This document shows positions 7,887-16,775 of a stretch of DNA of 64,000 nucleotides, piece by piece. Source of the DNA: Streptomyces sp. LaPpAH-108 (lineage in GTDB: Bacteria > Actinomycetota > Actinomycetes > Streptomycetales > Streptomycetaceae); the NCBI RefSeq assembly GCF_000373625.1, contig NZ_KB891993.1, positions 124,001-188,000 on the forward strand, in the 5' to 3' direction. The notes below the pieces were generated by a model. The model was not told the origin of the DNA. It made no database searches and saw only the letters and a program-made list of their open reading frames with translations. How positions within the stretch are numbered: the first letter of the stretch is position 1; each line of letters begins with the position of its first letter. Position numbers and translations under genes: made by a program.

Positions 7887-9320
7887 TCAGGCGCGGGCGG
7901 GCTTGCCCTTCGCGTACAGCCAGGTGTGCAGCAGCGGGCCCACGTCCTTGCCGGACTCCCGCTGCGCCAGCCGGGTGAACTGGGCGGTCGTACCGTGCCC
8001 GGCGCGGTGGGCGTCGGCCCAGGCGCGCAGGATGCGGAGGAACGTCTTGTCGCCGACGGCCCGGCGCAGCTCGTGCAGGGCCATGGCACCCCGCTCGTAC
8101 ACGGGGTCGCCGAAGATGTTCTTCCCGCTTCCCGGGTCGCCGGGCGGGTAGGCCCACAGGCCGTCCTTGGCCGGGCGGGCGTAGAGGGCGTCGAAGGTCT
8201 TCTGGGCGCTGTCGCCGCCATGCTGCTCGTTGTAGAGCCACTCGGCGTAGCTGGCGAACCCCTCGTTGAGCCAGATGTCCTTCCAGCTCGTCAGCGAGAC
8301 GGAGTCGCCGAACCACTGGTGGGCGCTCTCGTGGACGAGGGTGTCCATGTCGGGCGCGGAGGAGTAGACGGGCCGCGTCTGGGTCTCCAGGGCGTAGCCG
8401 ACGCTGGGCGCGTGGTCGACGATGGAGCCCGCCGCGCGGAAGGGGTACGGGCCGAAGAGCTTGCTCTCCCACTCCAGCACGGAGGGCAGCTTCTTGAGCA
8501 CGGGCGCGGCCTTCTTGGCCTCACGCGCGTCGACGGCGTTGTAGACCTTCACCCCGTCGCGGGTCGTGAAGCTCTCGGTCTGGAATGTGCCGACGGTGGC
8601 GGTGGCCAGATAGGCGGCCATGGGGTCGGCCGCGTGCCAGCGGAAGGTGGTCAGGCCGTGCGCGGTGCTCTGTCCGCGCAGCACGCCGTTGGCGACGGCC
8701 GTGTAGCCCTTGGGGACGGTGACGGTGAAGTCGTAGGTCGCCTTGTCCGTGGGGTGGCTGTTCGACGGGAACCAGGTCATGGCGCCCTGCGGCTGGTTCG
8801 CGACGAAGGCGCCGTCGTCGGTGGGGATCCAGCCGTCGGGTGAGCCGTCCGGGTCGGTGACGGGCTTCGGTGTGCCCCGGTAGGTGACGGTGACGCGGAA
8901 GTCCCGCCCCTTGCGCGGGGCGTGGCGCGGGGTGACGACGAGTTCCTGGCCGTCGCGGGTGAAGCGGGCGGCGCTGCCGTCCACGGTGACGCCGGTGACG
9001 CTCAGGCCCTTCAGGTCGAGGTCGAAGCGGCTGAGGTCCTGGGTGGCGCGGGCGGTGAGGACGGCCTTGCCGTCGAGGTGCCGGGAGGCGACGTCGTAGC
9101 GGAGGGTGAGGTCGTAATGGTTCACGTCGTAGCCGCCGTTGCCGCTGAGCGGGAAGTAGGCGTCGCCCGCGCCCGGTGCGCCCGGCTTCGCGGTCCCGGC
9201 GGACCCGGCGGGTGCGGCGGCGCCGAGCAGGGCCGCGAGCACGGCGGGCACGGTGAGCAGGACCGCCTCGCGGCTGAGGACCGTGGTGCGTCGGGCGGCG
9301 GATCTGCGGGGTGGCCTCAC
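7887..9320 (-). CDS. Secreted M1-family zinc aminopeptidase
   Basis: 477 residues from a GTG with a GAGGAG site nearby. An N-terminal Arg-rich stretch and hydrophobic core (residues 18-40) ending at AGSAG look like a Sec signal peptide. The zinc site HESAH at residues 330-334 is followed after 18 residues by Glu353, the exact HEXXH-X18-E spacing of M1 peptidases. GYALE at 309-313 stands at the GxMEN substrate site. It lacks the long C-terminal helical domain of PepN, as do many secreted actinobacterial M1 enzymes. It cleaves N-terminal residues from peptides outside the cell. Convergent with the gene at 6618. Confidence 0.93.
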   Translation of the reverse strand: MRPPRRSAARRTTVLSREAVLLTVPAVLAALLGAAAPAGSAGTAKPGAPGAGDAYFPLSGNGGYDVNHYDLTLRYDVASRHLDGKAVLTARATQDLSRFDLDLKGLSVTGVTVDGSAARFTRDGQELVVTPRHAPRKGRDFRVTVTYRGTPKPVTDPDGSPDGWIPTDDGAFVANQPQGAMTWFPSNSHPTDKATYDFTVTVPKGYTAVANGVLRGQSTAHGLTTFRWHAADPMAAYLATATVGTFQTESFTTRDGVKVYNAVDAREAKKAAPVLKKLPSVLEWESKLFGPYPFRAAGSIVDHAPSVGYALETQTRPVYSSAPDMDTLVHESAHQWFGDSVSLTSWKDIWLNEGFASYAEWLYNEQHGGDSAQKTFDALYARPAKDGLWAYPPGDPGSGKNIFGDPVYERGAMALHELRRAVGDKTFLRILRAWADAHRAGHGTTAQFTRLAQRESGKDVGPLLHTWLYAKGKPARA

Positions 9321-9491
9321 GTGCGCTCCTCGGGTCCGGCGATGATCGCTTCGTCCACAGGGTAGGGCGCGGGCCCCGGGGTTTCGCCCCGGCGCGGGTC
9401 AAGTCACGCGCTGTGATCCGTACGGCGGCGCGGCCCTGCCCGCAGTACGCTCGCAGGACGCGTCCCCCCGACCGTCCGAGGGAGCCCGGTC

Positions 9492-9839
9492 ATGAGCGTG
9501 CGTGTGCGCAGGATCTACGACCCGCCGGAGCCGGACGACGGACTGCGCGTGCTGGTGGACCGGCTGTGGCCGCGCGGGGTCTCCAAGGAGGAGGCCCAGC
9601 TGGACGAGTGGCCCAAGGCGCTGACCCCGTCGACGGAGCTGCGCCACTGGTACCACGACGGCGGCTCCTTCGACGAGTTCCGGCGCCGCTACGAGCACGA
9701 GCTGACCGCCCCTGAGGCCGCCGCGGCGCTCGACGGCCTCAGGAAGGCGGTCCGGGAAGGTCCGGTCACGCTGCTCACGGCGACGAAGCACACGGAGAGC
9801 AGCCAGGCGGAGGTGCTGTTGGAGCTGCTTCAGCGGTGA
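9492..9839 (+). CDS. DUF488 family protein
   Basis: 115 residues, ATG start with GAGGGAGCCCGG upstream. The sequence carries the DUF488 signature: RRIYDPPEP near the N-terminus, VDRLWPRGVSK at about 22-32 and LRHWYHD at 50-56. It is the usual length for the small bacterial members. The family is widespread but its biochemical role is not settled. It lies alone between two genes on the other strand and stops 16 bp from the end of the convergent flavoprotein. Confidence 0.9.
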   Translation: MSVRVRRIYDPPEPDDGLRVLVDRLWPRGVSKEEAQLDEWPKALTPSTELRHWYHDGGSFDEFRRRYEHELTAPEAAAALDGLRKAVREGPVTLLTATKHTESSQAEVLLELLQR

Positions 9840-9855
9840 GCGGCCCCAGGGGGCC

Positions 9856-11529
9856 TCAGGCCATCTCCTGCGCCGCCGCCCGTCCCGCCGCGCGCCCCGA
9901 GAAGAGGCAGCCGCCGAGGAAGGTGCCCTCCAGCGCGTTGTAGCCGTGGACCCCGCCGCCGCCGAACCCGGCGACCTCTCCGGCCGCGTACAGTCCGCCG
10001 ACCGGGGTGCCGTCCGGGCCGAGGGCGCGGGAGTCCAGGTCGGTCTGGATGCCGCCGAGGGTCTTGCGGGTGAGGACGCTGAGCCGTACGCCGATGAGCG
10101 GGCCCGCCTCCGGGTCGAGGATGCGGTGCGGGGCGGCGACGCGGCCGAGGCGGTCCCCGATGTAGCGGCGGGCGTTGCGGATGCCCTGGATCTGGGAGTC
10201 CTTGCTGTAGGGGTTGGCGAGCTGGAGGTCGCGGGCCTCGATCTGGCGGCGCACCTCGGCGGCGTCCAGGAGGGACTTGCCGGTGAGGCCGTTCATCTTG
10301 CCGACCAGGTCCTCCAGGGTGCGCGCGGTGACGAAGTCGGCGCCGTGATCGAGGAAGGCCTGTACGGGGCCGGGGGCGCCCTTGCCGAGCAGCCGGTCGC
10401 GGAGCACGGCCTTGCGGTCCTTGGCGGTGATGTCGGGGTTCTGCTCGGAGCCGGAGAGCGCGAACTCCTTCTCCACGATCTTGCGGGTGAGGACGAACCA
10501 GGAGTGGTCGTACCCGGCGATGTCCTCGGTGGTGCGCAGCTGGCGCAGCGTGCCGAGCGTGTCGTAGCCGGGCAGGCAGGGGTCGGGCAGGCGGCGGCCC
10601 AGTGCGTCGAGCCAGATGGAGGAGGGGCCGGGCAGGATGCGGATGCCGTGGCCGGGCCAGACGGGGTTCCAGTTGGCGATGCCCTCGGTGTAGTGCCACA
10701 TCCGGTCGCGGTTGACCAGGCGGGCGCCCGCCCCGGCGGTGATGTCGAGCATCCGGCCGTCGACGTAGGCGGGGACGCCGGTGACCATCTTGGCGGGGGG
10801 CGTGCCGAGCCGTTCGGGCCAGTAGCGGCGGACCAGGTCGTGGTCGGCGCCGATGCCGCCGCTGGTGACGATCACGGCTCCGGCGGTCAGCTCGAAGTCG
10901 CCGACGGCCTCGCGGCTGGAGGCGACGCCGCGCGGGGAGTCGTCGGGGGCGAGCAGGGTGCCGCGCACGCCGCACACCGCGCCGTCCTGGACGAGGAGTT
11001 CGTCCACGCGGTGGCGGTGGTGGAAGGTGAGCAGCCCGTCGCGCGCGGCCTCGCGGGCGTAGCGGACGAAGGGTTCGACCACGCCGGTGCCGGTGCCCCA
11101 GGCGATGTGGAAGCGGGGTACGGAGTTGCCGTGGCCGTCCGCGCGCAGGTCGCCGCGCTCGGCCCAGCCGACGGTGGGCAGCAGCTCGATGCCGTGGCCG
11201 CGCAGCCAGGGGCGCTTCTCCCCCGCGGCGAACTCGACGTAGGCGCGGGCCCAGCGCACCGCCCAGGAGTCCTCGTCCTCGATGCGGTCGAACTGGGCGC
11301 TGCCCCGCCAGTCGTTCCAGGCGAGGTCCAGGGAGTCCTTGACGCCGAGACGGCGCTGTTCGGGCGAGTCGACCAGGAAGAGGCCGCCGAAGGACCAGTA
11401 CGCCTGGCCGCCGAGGTTGGCGGCGTTCTCCTGGTCGAGCAGGGCCACCTTCCGTCCCCGGCTGGTGAGTTCGTGCGCGGCGACCAGGCCGGCGAGGCCC
11501 GCTCCGACGACTATCGCGTCCGCGTCCAT
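9856..11529 (-). CDS. FAD-binding dehydrogenase (KsdD/fumarate-reductase-like)
   Basis: 557 residues starting with an FAD-binding Rossmann motif, VGAGLAGLVAAHE (residues 8-20), and ending with GGLYAAGEVAGFGGGGVHGY, the C-terminal FAD contact of the fumarate reductase/3-ketosteroid dehydrogenase superfamily. Members oxidise or reduce carbon-carbon bonds next to a carbonyl. Substrate is unknown; a steroid is possible but nothing nearby supports steroid catabolism. It follows the TetR gene on the same strand with a 27-bp gap, so the two are probably one operon under the palindromes at 12194-12232. Confidence 0.88.
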   Translation of the reverse strand: MDADAIVVGAGLAGLVAAHELTSRGRKVALLDQENAANLGGQAYWSFGGLFLVDSPEQRRLGVKDSLDLAWNDWRGSAQFDRIEDEDSWAVRWARAYVEFAAGEKRPWLRGHGIELLPTVGWAERGDLRADGHGNSVPRFHIAWGTGTGVVEPFVRYAREAARDGLLTFHHRHRVDELLVQDGAVCGVRGTLLAPDDSPRGVASSREAVGDFELTAGAVIVTSGGIGADHDLVRRYWPERLGTPPAKMVTGVPAYVDGRMLDITAGAGARLVNRDRMWHYTEGIANWNPVWPGHGIRILPGPSSIWLDALGRRLPDPCLPGYDTLGTLRQLRTTEDIAGYDHSWFVLTRKIVEKEFALSGSEQNPDITAKDRKAVLRDRLLGKGAPGPVQAFLDHGADFVTARTLEDLVGKMNGLTGKSLLDAAEVRRQIEARDLQLANPYSKDSQIQGIRNARRYIGDRLGRVAAPHRILDPEAGPLIGVRLSVLTRKTLGGIQTDLDSRALGPDGTPVGGLYAAGEVAGFGGGGVHGYNALEGTFLGGCLFSGRAAGRAAAQEMA

Positions 11530-11556
11530 GGTGTGCGTGTCCTTCCGTCGGGTGGG

Positions 11557-12180
11557 TCAGGAGGTCCGGCTGCCATCGGTCAGCAGGGCGGTGAGGAGCT
11601 GTTTCAGCCAGGCGCGTGCGGCGGGCACGTCCTTGTCAAGCAGCAGCTGGGTGGTGACGCCGTCGTAGGCGGCGACGACCGCGTGGGCCGCGCCGTCGGC
11701 GTCGCCGAGCACGGCGGGCAGCTCGGCGTGGCCCTGGGCCCTTCGTAGCCGGTCGGCGACCGCCTCGCGCAGCCGGGCACGGTGGTCGAGCAGGGCACGG
11801 GCGGTGTCCGGGTCGCGGGCCGCGTGCACCAGGAAGTCGGTCTTCACCAGCAGCCAGTCCACATTGAGCAACAGCGTCTCGGCGACACGGTCGACGCAGG
11901 CCGGTACGTCGAGTCCGGGGCCGTCCTGGGCGAGGGCGCCCGCGACCTGGGCGGCGATGAGGTCGGCGCGCTCCTGGTAGAGGGCGAAGAACAGCTCGTC
12001 CAGGGTGGCGAAGTTCGAGTAGAAGGCACCCCGGCTGTACCCGGCCGCCTCGCAGACCTCCTCGATGGAGACCCGCCCGAATCCCTTGGCCGCGAACACC
12101 GCGAAGGCGGCGGCGAGCAGGTCGGCGCGGGTCCTGGCGCGGCGTCTGGTGACGCGAGGAGTGGCTAGGCCGTCCGTCAT
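11557..12180 (-). CDS. TetR-family regulator of the flavoprotein operon
   Basis: 207 residues. ATG at 12180 is chosen because the HTH (residues 14-60, ending SRGAFYSNFATLDELFFALY) then begins at the usual distance and a GGAGGTGGCACC site precedes it; the longer open frame upstream is antisense to alkB. It is the first gene of a two-gene operon with the FAD dehydrogenase. A 22-bp perfect palindrome lies 31 bp upstream of the start, a typical auto-repression site. The same sites lie between it and alkB, so it may also control alkB. Confidence 0.9.
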   Translation of the reverse strand: MTDGLATPRVTRRRARTRADLLAAAFAVFAAKGFGRVSIEEVCEAAGYSRGAFYSNFATLDELFFALYQERADLIAAQVAGALAQDGPGLDVPACVDRVAETLLLNVDWLLVKTDFLVHAARDPDTARALLDHRARLREAVADRLRRAQGHAELPAVLGDADGAAHAVVAAYDGVTTQLLLDKDVPAARAWLKQLLTALLTDGSRTS

Positions 12181-12193
12181 GGTGCCACCTCCG

Positions 12194-12232
12194 TTCGATA
12201 CAGAAATGTATTCGATACATCGATGTATCGAA
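12194..12232. promoter_or_regulatory. Tandem overlapping TetR operator palindromes
   Basis: A perfect 22-bp palindrome occupies 12211-12232 (half-site TTCGATACATC). An imperfect copy with the same TTCGATACA start overlaps it at 12194-12215. They sit between the divergent TetR/flavoprotein operon and alkB. Such doubled sites are typical of TetR-family repressors that bind as two dimers. Confidence 0.75.
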
Positions 12233-12291
12233 AGAGGCCGGTCCGGATTCGTAAATGGAACGTATTTTCGATTCAGGGATACGCTGACCCC

Positions 12292-12939
12292 ATGTCCCCC
12301 CTCTCCAGACACCTCCAGGGCTCCCTGTTCGACCAGACCGACGACCTCCGGCTCGGTCCGCTCGGCGGTCTGCGCCGTACCGCGCTCGGGGCGGGCGCCT
12401 GGATCGACGTGCTGCCGGGCTGGCTGAGCGGCGCGGACACGCTGTTCGAACGGCTCGCCGCCGAGGTCCCCTGGCGGGCGGAGCGACGGAAGATGTACGA
12501 CAACGTGGTGGCGGTGCCCCGCCTGCTCGCCTTCTACAAGCAGCGCGATCCGCTCCCCCACCCCGTGCTCGACGAGGCCCGCGCCGCGCTCACCGCGCAC
12601 TACGCGGCCGAGCTGGGCGAGCCGTTCACGACGGCCGGGCTGTGCTTCTACCGCGACGGGCGCGACAGCGTGGCCTGGCACGGCGACCGGATCGGACGCG
12701 GGGCGCGGGCGGACACCATGGTCGCGATCCTCTCCGTCGGGGCGCCCCGGGACCTGCTGCTGCGCCCGGCCGACGGCGGCGGTGGCGGCGCGGCCACCGT
12801 GCGACGGCCGCTGGGACACGGCGACCTGATCGTGATGGGCGGCTCCTGCCAGCGCACCTGGGAGCACTGCGTGCCGAAGACCGCCCGCGCGGCGGGGCCC
12901 CGGATCAGCGTGCAGTTCCGTCCGCACGGAGTGCGCTGA
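12292..12939 (+). CDS. alkB: AlkB-type Fe(II)/2-oxoglutarate dioxygenase
   Basis: 215 residues. Start ATG 12292 keeps the AlkB core; the longer frame runs through the operator. The iron-binding facial triad is visible: His130-x-Asp132 (WHGDR) and His192 (WEHCVP). The 2-oxoglutarate-binding arginines RISVQFR follow at 204-210. AlkB proteins remove methyl groups from N1-methyladenine and N3-methylcytosine in DNA or RNA, returning the normal base plus formaldehyde. This short form matches actinobacterial and ALKBH2/3-like members. The shared upstream palindrome raises the chance of regulation with the neighbouring TetR operon. Confidence 0.92.
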   Translation: MSPLSRHLQGSLFDQTDDLRLGPLGGLRRTALGAGAWIDVLPGWLSGADTLFERLAAEVPWRAERRKMYDNVVAVPRLLAFYKQRDPLPHPVLDEARAALTAHYAAELGEPFTTAGLCFYRDGRDSVAWHGDRIGRGARADTMVAILSVGAPRDLLLRPADGGGGGAATVRRPLGHGDLIVMGGSCQRTWEHCVPKTARAAGPRISVQFRPHGVR

Positions 12940-13005
12940 CACGTCCGCGGCCCTCCGTCTGCTTGGGTGTCACCGACGGTTCAACAGCGAAGGGACGGCG
13001 GGCGG

Positions 13006-13758
13006 ATGCGCGCAGAGGTACACCAAGTGGCCGACGGCACCTACCTGGTGCACGGCCACCACACCAACTGGGTGATCCTCAAGGACGGGGACGCGGTGAC
13101 CCTGGTGGACACCGGGTATCCGGGTGACCGCACGGGACTGCTGGAGTCCCTTGCGGCGGTGGGGAGTTCACCGGAGGCGGTGGCCGCCGTACTGATCACC
13201 CACGCGCACAACGACCACCTGGGCTCGGCGGAGCACCTGCGTTCCGCGTACGGCACGCCGGTTCAGCTGCACCCGGCCGAAGTCCCGCACGCGCGGCGGG
13301 AGTTCCTTCAGCAGGCCACGGTCGGGGACGTGGTGCGCAACGCCTGGCGGCCCCGGGTCCTCTCGTGGGCGGTGCACCTCGTCCAGGTGGGCGGCCTTGA
13401 GCGCCACCCCGTCACCGCGCCCGAGCCGTTCCCCGCCGAGGGCGCGCTCGACCTGCCAGGGAACCCGGTCCCGGTACACACCCCGGGCCACACGGACGGC
13501 CACTGCGTCTACCATCTGCCGCGCCTGGGCGTCGTGATCACCGGGGACGCGCTGGTCACCGGGCACGCGATCTCCCGGGTGAAGGGCCCCCAGCTCCTGG
13601 CCGACTTCTTCCACCACGAGCGGCGGCGCGCCGTGGCCTCCCTGGACCTGATCGCCGGCCTGGAGGGCGACACGCTGCTACCCGGGCACGGTCCGGTGCA
13701 CCGGGGGCCGGTCCGGGAGGCGGCGAAACTGGCCGGGGAGCGGGCGGGACAGGGGTGA
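13006..13758 (+). CDS. MBL-fold metallo-hydrolase
   Basis: 250 residues; the ATG at 13006 is preceded by GAAGGGACGG. The metallo-beta-lactamase signature THAHNDHLG is near residue 66, followed by HTPGHTDGH near 162, GDAL near 180 and a final HGPVH, giving a complete two-metal site. This is the glyoxalase II-like hydrolase group: water attacks thioesters, lactones or phosphoesters. Nothing specific points to a substrate. The gene ends beside a 38-bp tandem repeat that separates it from the convergent Usp gene. Confidence 0.88.
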   Translation: MRAEVHQVADGTYLVHGHHTNWVILKDGDAVTLVDTGYPGDRTGLLESLAAVGSSPEAVAAVLITHAHNDHLGSAEHLRSAYGTPVQLHPAEVPHARREFLQQATVGDVVRNAWRPRVLSWAVHLVQVGGLERHPVTAPEPFPAEGALDLPGNPVPVHTPGHTDGHCVYHLPRLGVVITGDALVTGHAISRVKGPQLLADFFHHERRRAVASLDLIAGLEGDTLLPGHGPVHRGPVREAAKLAGERAGQG

Positions 13759-13792
13759 CGCCCCCGGGACGACCGGGAGCAGCCGACGGGGC

Positions 13793-13925
13793 GGCGGTGA
13801 TCCGCCGCGGGCACCGGCCCCTCCCCGGGCGGCCGTGACCCACCGCGCACACCGACCCTTCCCCGGGCGGCCGTGACCCACCGCGCGCACCGGCCGCTCC
13901 CCGGCGGAACGTGACGCACCGGGCC
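13793..13925. repeat. 38-bp intergenic tandem repeat, about 3.5 copies
   Basis: Copies lie at 13793-13830, 13831-13868, 13869-13905 (37 bp) and a partial copy from 13906 (roughly 20 bp). Each unit contains GTGAyCCrCCGCG and ends CTCCCCGGGC or CTTCCCCGGGC. It sits exactly between two convergent genes. No spacers are present, so it is not CRISPR. Confidence 0.85.
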
Positions 13926-13966
13926 GTTCGGCGGCACCCGGCCGCCGCCGGACTCCCGCGCCCGGC

Positions 13967-14845
13967 TCACTCCTCCGACGCCACCCCCGGCACCACCGCG
14001 ACCGGGCACGGCGCGTGGTGCAGCACCCCGTGGGCCACCGAGCCGACCCGGGCGCCCACCGAGGTGTGCCGGGGGCGGCGGCCGACGACGACCAGCTGCG
14101 CTCCCCCGGACACCGACAGCAGGACCTGGCCCGCGCTGCCCATCTCCACGTGCTCGGAGACGGACACGTCGGGGTAGCGCTCGCGCCAGGGCTGCACCGC
14201 CTCGGTGAGGGCCTTGCGCTCGTAGGGCTCCAGGCCGCCCGCGTCGTCCAGGAGCTTCAGGGAGGCGGGGCTGTAGGCGAAGACGGGCGGCAGGGTCCAG
14301 GCGCGGACGACGCGGACGGTGGCGCCGCGTGCGGCGGCCGTCTCGAAGGCGAAGCCGAGCGCGGCGGCGCTCTCCTCCGGGGTGCCGTCCTGGCCGACGA
14401 CGATCTCGCGCCCGGCGGCCTCCGAGGCGGCCTCGTCCCCGGCGCGCACCAGCACCACGGGCCGGGACGCCTCGGCGACGACCCGGCCGCCCACCGAGCC
14501 GAGCAGGAAGCCGACCACACCGCCGTGCCCGCGCGAGCCCAGCACCAGCAGCTCGGCGTCGTCGGCGGCCTTCGTCAGCGTCTCGGCGGGGGCGCCCTCG
14601 GGCACCTCCAGGCTGATGGCGAGCCGCGGATGCCGCTCGGTGACGGTGCGCACCGCCTCGGCGGCGGCGGTCTCGGCCCAGCCCCGCTGCACGACCGGGT
14701 CGGGGGCCGAGGGCGACTCGACATGGCGCCAGACGTGCAGCACGCGCAGCGGCAGCCCCCGGCGTACGGCCTCCCTGGCCGCCCAGTCCAGCGCCGCCAG
14801 GCTCTCCGGCGTACCGTCCACCCCGGCCGTGATCGGGCGTGTCAT
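13967..14845 (-). CDS. Universal stress protein, tandem UspA domains
   Basis: 292 residues from ATG 14845, which has GAGGAGG just upstream; the longer frame lacks a site. Two Usp domains are visible: the first (residues 1-140) carries the ATP-binding motif GSRGHGGVVGFLLGSVGGRV. The second (about 145-292) has VVGRRPRHTSVGARVGSVAH, where the GxxGx9GS motif is degenerate, so perhaps only the first binds ATP. Tandem Usp proteins of this size are typical of actinobacteria and respond to hypoxia, stasis or stress. Divergent from the redox signalling operon at 15099. Confidence 0.92.
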   Translation of the reverse strand: MTRPITAGVDGTPESLAALDWAAREAVRRGLPLRVLHVWRHVESPSAPDPVVQRGWAETAAAEAVRTVTERHPRLAISLEVPEGAPAETLTKAADDAELLVLGSRGHGGVVGFLLGSVGGRVVAEASRPVVLVRAGDEAASEAAGREIVVGQDGTPEESAAALGFAFETAAARGATVRVVRAWTLPPVFAYSPASLKLLDDAGGLEPYERKALTEAVQPWRERYPDVSVSEHVEMGSAGQVLLSVSGGAQLVVVGRRPRHTSVGARVGSVAHGVLHHAPCPVAVVPGVASEE

Positions 14846-15098
14846 GCGTGGCCTCCTCGTCGTCACCGCGTCGTTCTCACCGCGTCCGCGCGCCGCCCTC
14901 CGCACGGGCGCCGCTCGGTCATGACCTTGTCACAGAACACCGGCCGTGCGGACCAGGACCTCCGGACCCGCGACGAGGGCCGACCGGCGCCGGGGCGAAG
15001 CGGGCCGGGCGCACCTACGATGGGCGGAAGGCGGTGTTCCGCTCCCGTGCCACCGCCGCAGGAAGCCCGTGCAGCCGACCGCTCGGGGTGGGAGACCC

Positions 15099-16775
15099 AT
15101 GGCACAGGCCACCGACGCCGCCCGTACGGTCATCCTGACCGTGGACGACGACCCGGGCGTGTCCCGCGCCGTCGCCCGGGACCTCAGGCGCCGCTACGGC
15201 GAGTCGTACCGGATCGTGCGCGCGGAGTCCGGCGCGTCCGCGCTGGACGCGCTGCGCGAGCTGAAGCTGCGCGGCGACCAGGTGGCGGTGCTGCTCGCCG
15301 ACTACCGGATGCCCCGGATGAACGGCATCGAATTCCTCGAAGAGGCGATGGACGTCTACCCGTGGGCGCGCCGGGTGCTGCTGACGGCGTACGCGGACAC
15401 CGGCGCGGCGATCGACGCGATCAACGTGGTGGACCTGGACCACTATCTGCTCAAGCCGTGGAACCCGCCGGAGGAGAAGCTCTACCCGGTCCTGGACGAT
15501 CTGCTGCAGGCGTGGCACGCGAGCGACCACCGGCCGGTGCCGAGCACCAAGGTGGTGGGCCACCGCTGGTCGGCACGCTCCTCGGACGTACGGGAGTTCC
15601 TGGCCCGCAACCAGGTGCCCTACCGCTGGTACTCGGCCGAGGAGCCGGAGGGGCGGCGGCTGCTGGCGGCGGCCGGGCAGGACGGACGGCGGCTGCCGCT
15701 GGTGATCACCCCGGACGGTACGGCGCTGGTCGAGCCGGAGGCCCCGGAGCTGGCGGCCCGGGTGGGCCTGGCGACGACCCCGACGGCCGACTTCTACGAC
15801 CTGGTGGTGATCGGCGGCGGCCCGGCCGGGCTCGGGGCGGCCGTGTACGGCGCCTCGGAGGGGCTGCGGACCGTGCTGGTCGAGCGCTCGGCGACGGGTG
15901 GGCAGGCCGGGCAGAGTTCCCGGATCGAGAACTACCTCGGCTTCCCTGACGGTGTCTCCGGTGCCCAGCTCACCGACCGGGCGCGGCGGCAGGCGGCCCG
16001 GTTCGGCGCCGAGCTCCTGACCACGCGCGAGGTGACGGGCCTCGAGGTCTGCGGGGCCGCGCGGATCGTACGGTTCGCGGACGGCTCGACGGTCGGGGCG
16101 CACAGCGTGATCCTGGCGACCGGGGTGCAGTACCGGCGCCTCGCGGCGGAGGGCTGTACGGAGCTGACCGGCTGCGGGGTGTTCTACGGCTCCGCGCTGA
16201 CCGAGGCGGCCTCCTGCCAGGACCAGGACGTGTACCTCGTGGGCGGCGCCAACTCGGCGGGCCAGGCGGCGATGTTCCTCTCGCGGGTCGCCAAGTCGGT
16301 GACGCTCCTGGTCCGCGGCGCCGATCTGTCGGCGTCGATGTCGCACTATCTGGTCCAGCAGATCGGGGAGGCCCCGAACATCTCGGTGCGCGGCCACACG
16401 GAGGTCGTGGCGGCGCACGGCGAGGGCCGTCTTGAGCGGCTGACGCTGCGCGGCACCGAAACCGGTGAGACCGAACAGGCCGACGCGCAGTGGCTGTTCG
16501 TGTTCATCGGCGCCGCCCCGCTGACCGGCTGGCTGGACGGGACCGTGCTGCGCGACGCGCGCGGTTTCGTGCTCGCGGGCCCGGACCTGACCCCCGACGG
16601 GACGCCACCGCCCGGCTGGGAGCTGGACCGGCCGCCGTACCACCTGGAGACCAATGTGCCGGGCGTGTTCGTGGCGGGCGATGTGCGCGCGGAGTCGGCC
16701 AAGCGGGTCGCGTCCGCCGTGGGAGAGGGTGCGATGGCCGTCATGCTCGTCCACCGGTATCTGGAGCAGTCGTGA
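15099..16775 (+). CDS. Receiver domain / thioredoxin-reductase-like flavoprotein fusion
   Basis: 558 residues, ATG 15099 with GGGGTGGGAG upstream. Residues 10-140 form a complete receiver domain: acidic pocket Asp16-18, phosphoacceptor Asp68 (ADYRMP), Thr96 and Lys119. Residues about 150-225 look like a glutaredoxin/thioredoxin-like fold without a CxxC. Residues 233-555 are a thioredoxin-reductase-like flavoprotein with GGGPAGLGAA (FAD), VGGANSAGQAA (NADPH) and GVFVAGDVR. The redox-active CxxC expected near residue 360 is replaced by GCGVFYGSA, so it cannot reduce thioredoxin by the normal route. Its stop overlaps the next start by 4 bp. It probably couples phosphorylation by the downstream kinase to flavin redox state; inference. 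Confidence 0.9.
   Translation: MAQATDAARTVILTVDDDPGVSRAVARDLRRRYGESYRIVRAESGASALDALRELKLRGDQVAVLLADYRMPRMNGIEFLEEAMDVYPWARRVLLTAYADTGAAIDAINVVDLDHYLLKPWNPPEEKLYPVLDDLLQAWHASDHRPVPSTKVVGHRWSARSSDVREFLARNQVPYRWYSAEEPEGRRLLAAAGQDGRRLPLVITPDGTALVEPEAPELAARVGLATTPTADFYDLVVIGGGPAGLGAAVYGASEGLRTVLVERSATGGQAGQSSRIENYLGFPDGVSGAQLTDRARRQAARFGAELLTTREVTGLEVCGAARIVRFADGSTVGAHSVILATGVQYRRLAAEGCTELTGCGVFYGSALTEAASCQDQDVYLVGGANSAGQAAMFLSRVAKSVTLLVRGADLSASMSHYLVQQIGEAPNISVRGHTEVVAAHGEGRLERLTLRGTETGETEQADAQWLFVFIGAAPLTGWLDGTVLRDARGFVLAGPDLTPDGTPPPGWELDRPPYHLETNVPGVFVAGDVRAESAKRVASAVGEGAMAVMLVHRYLEQS

Noticed and set aside
9946..11748. 600-codon plus-strand frame
   Set aside because: Antisense shadow of the FAD dehydrogenase and TetR genes; composition is Gly/Ala/Val/Asp-biased with no motif.
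13793..13925. Tandem repeats considered as a CRISPR array
   Set aside because: Units are directly adjacent with no unique spacers and no cas genes are present.
15015..16754. 579-codon minus-strand frame
   Set aside because: Opposite strand of the receiver-flavoprotein gene, whose REC and FAD/NADPH motifs are unmistakable.
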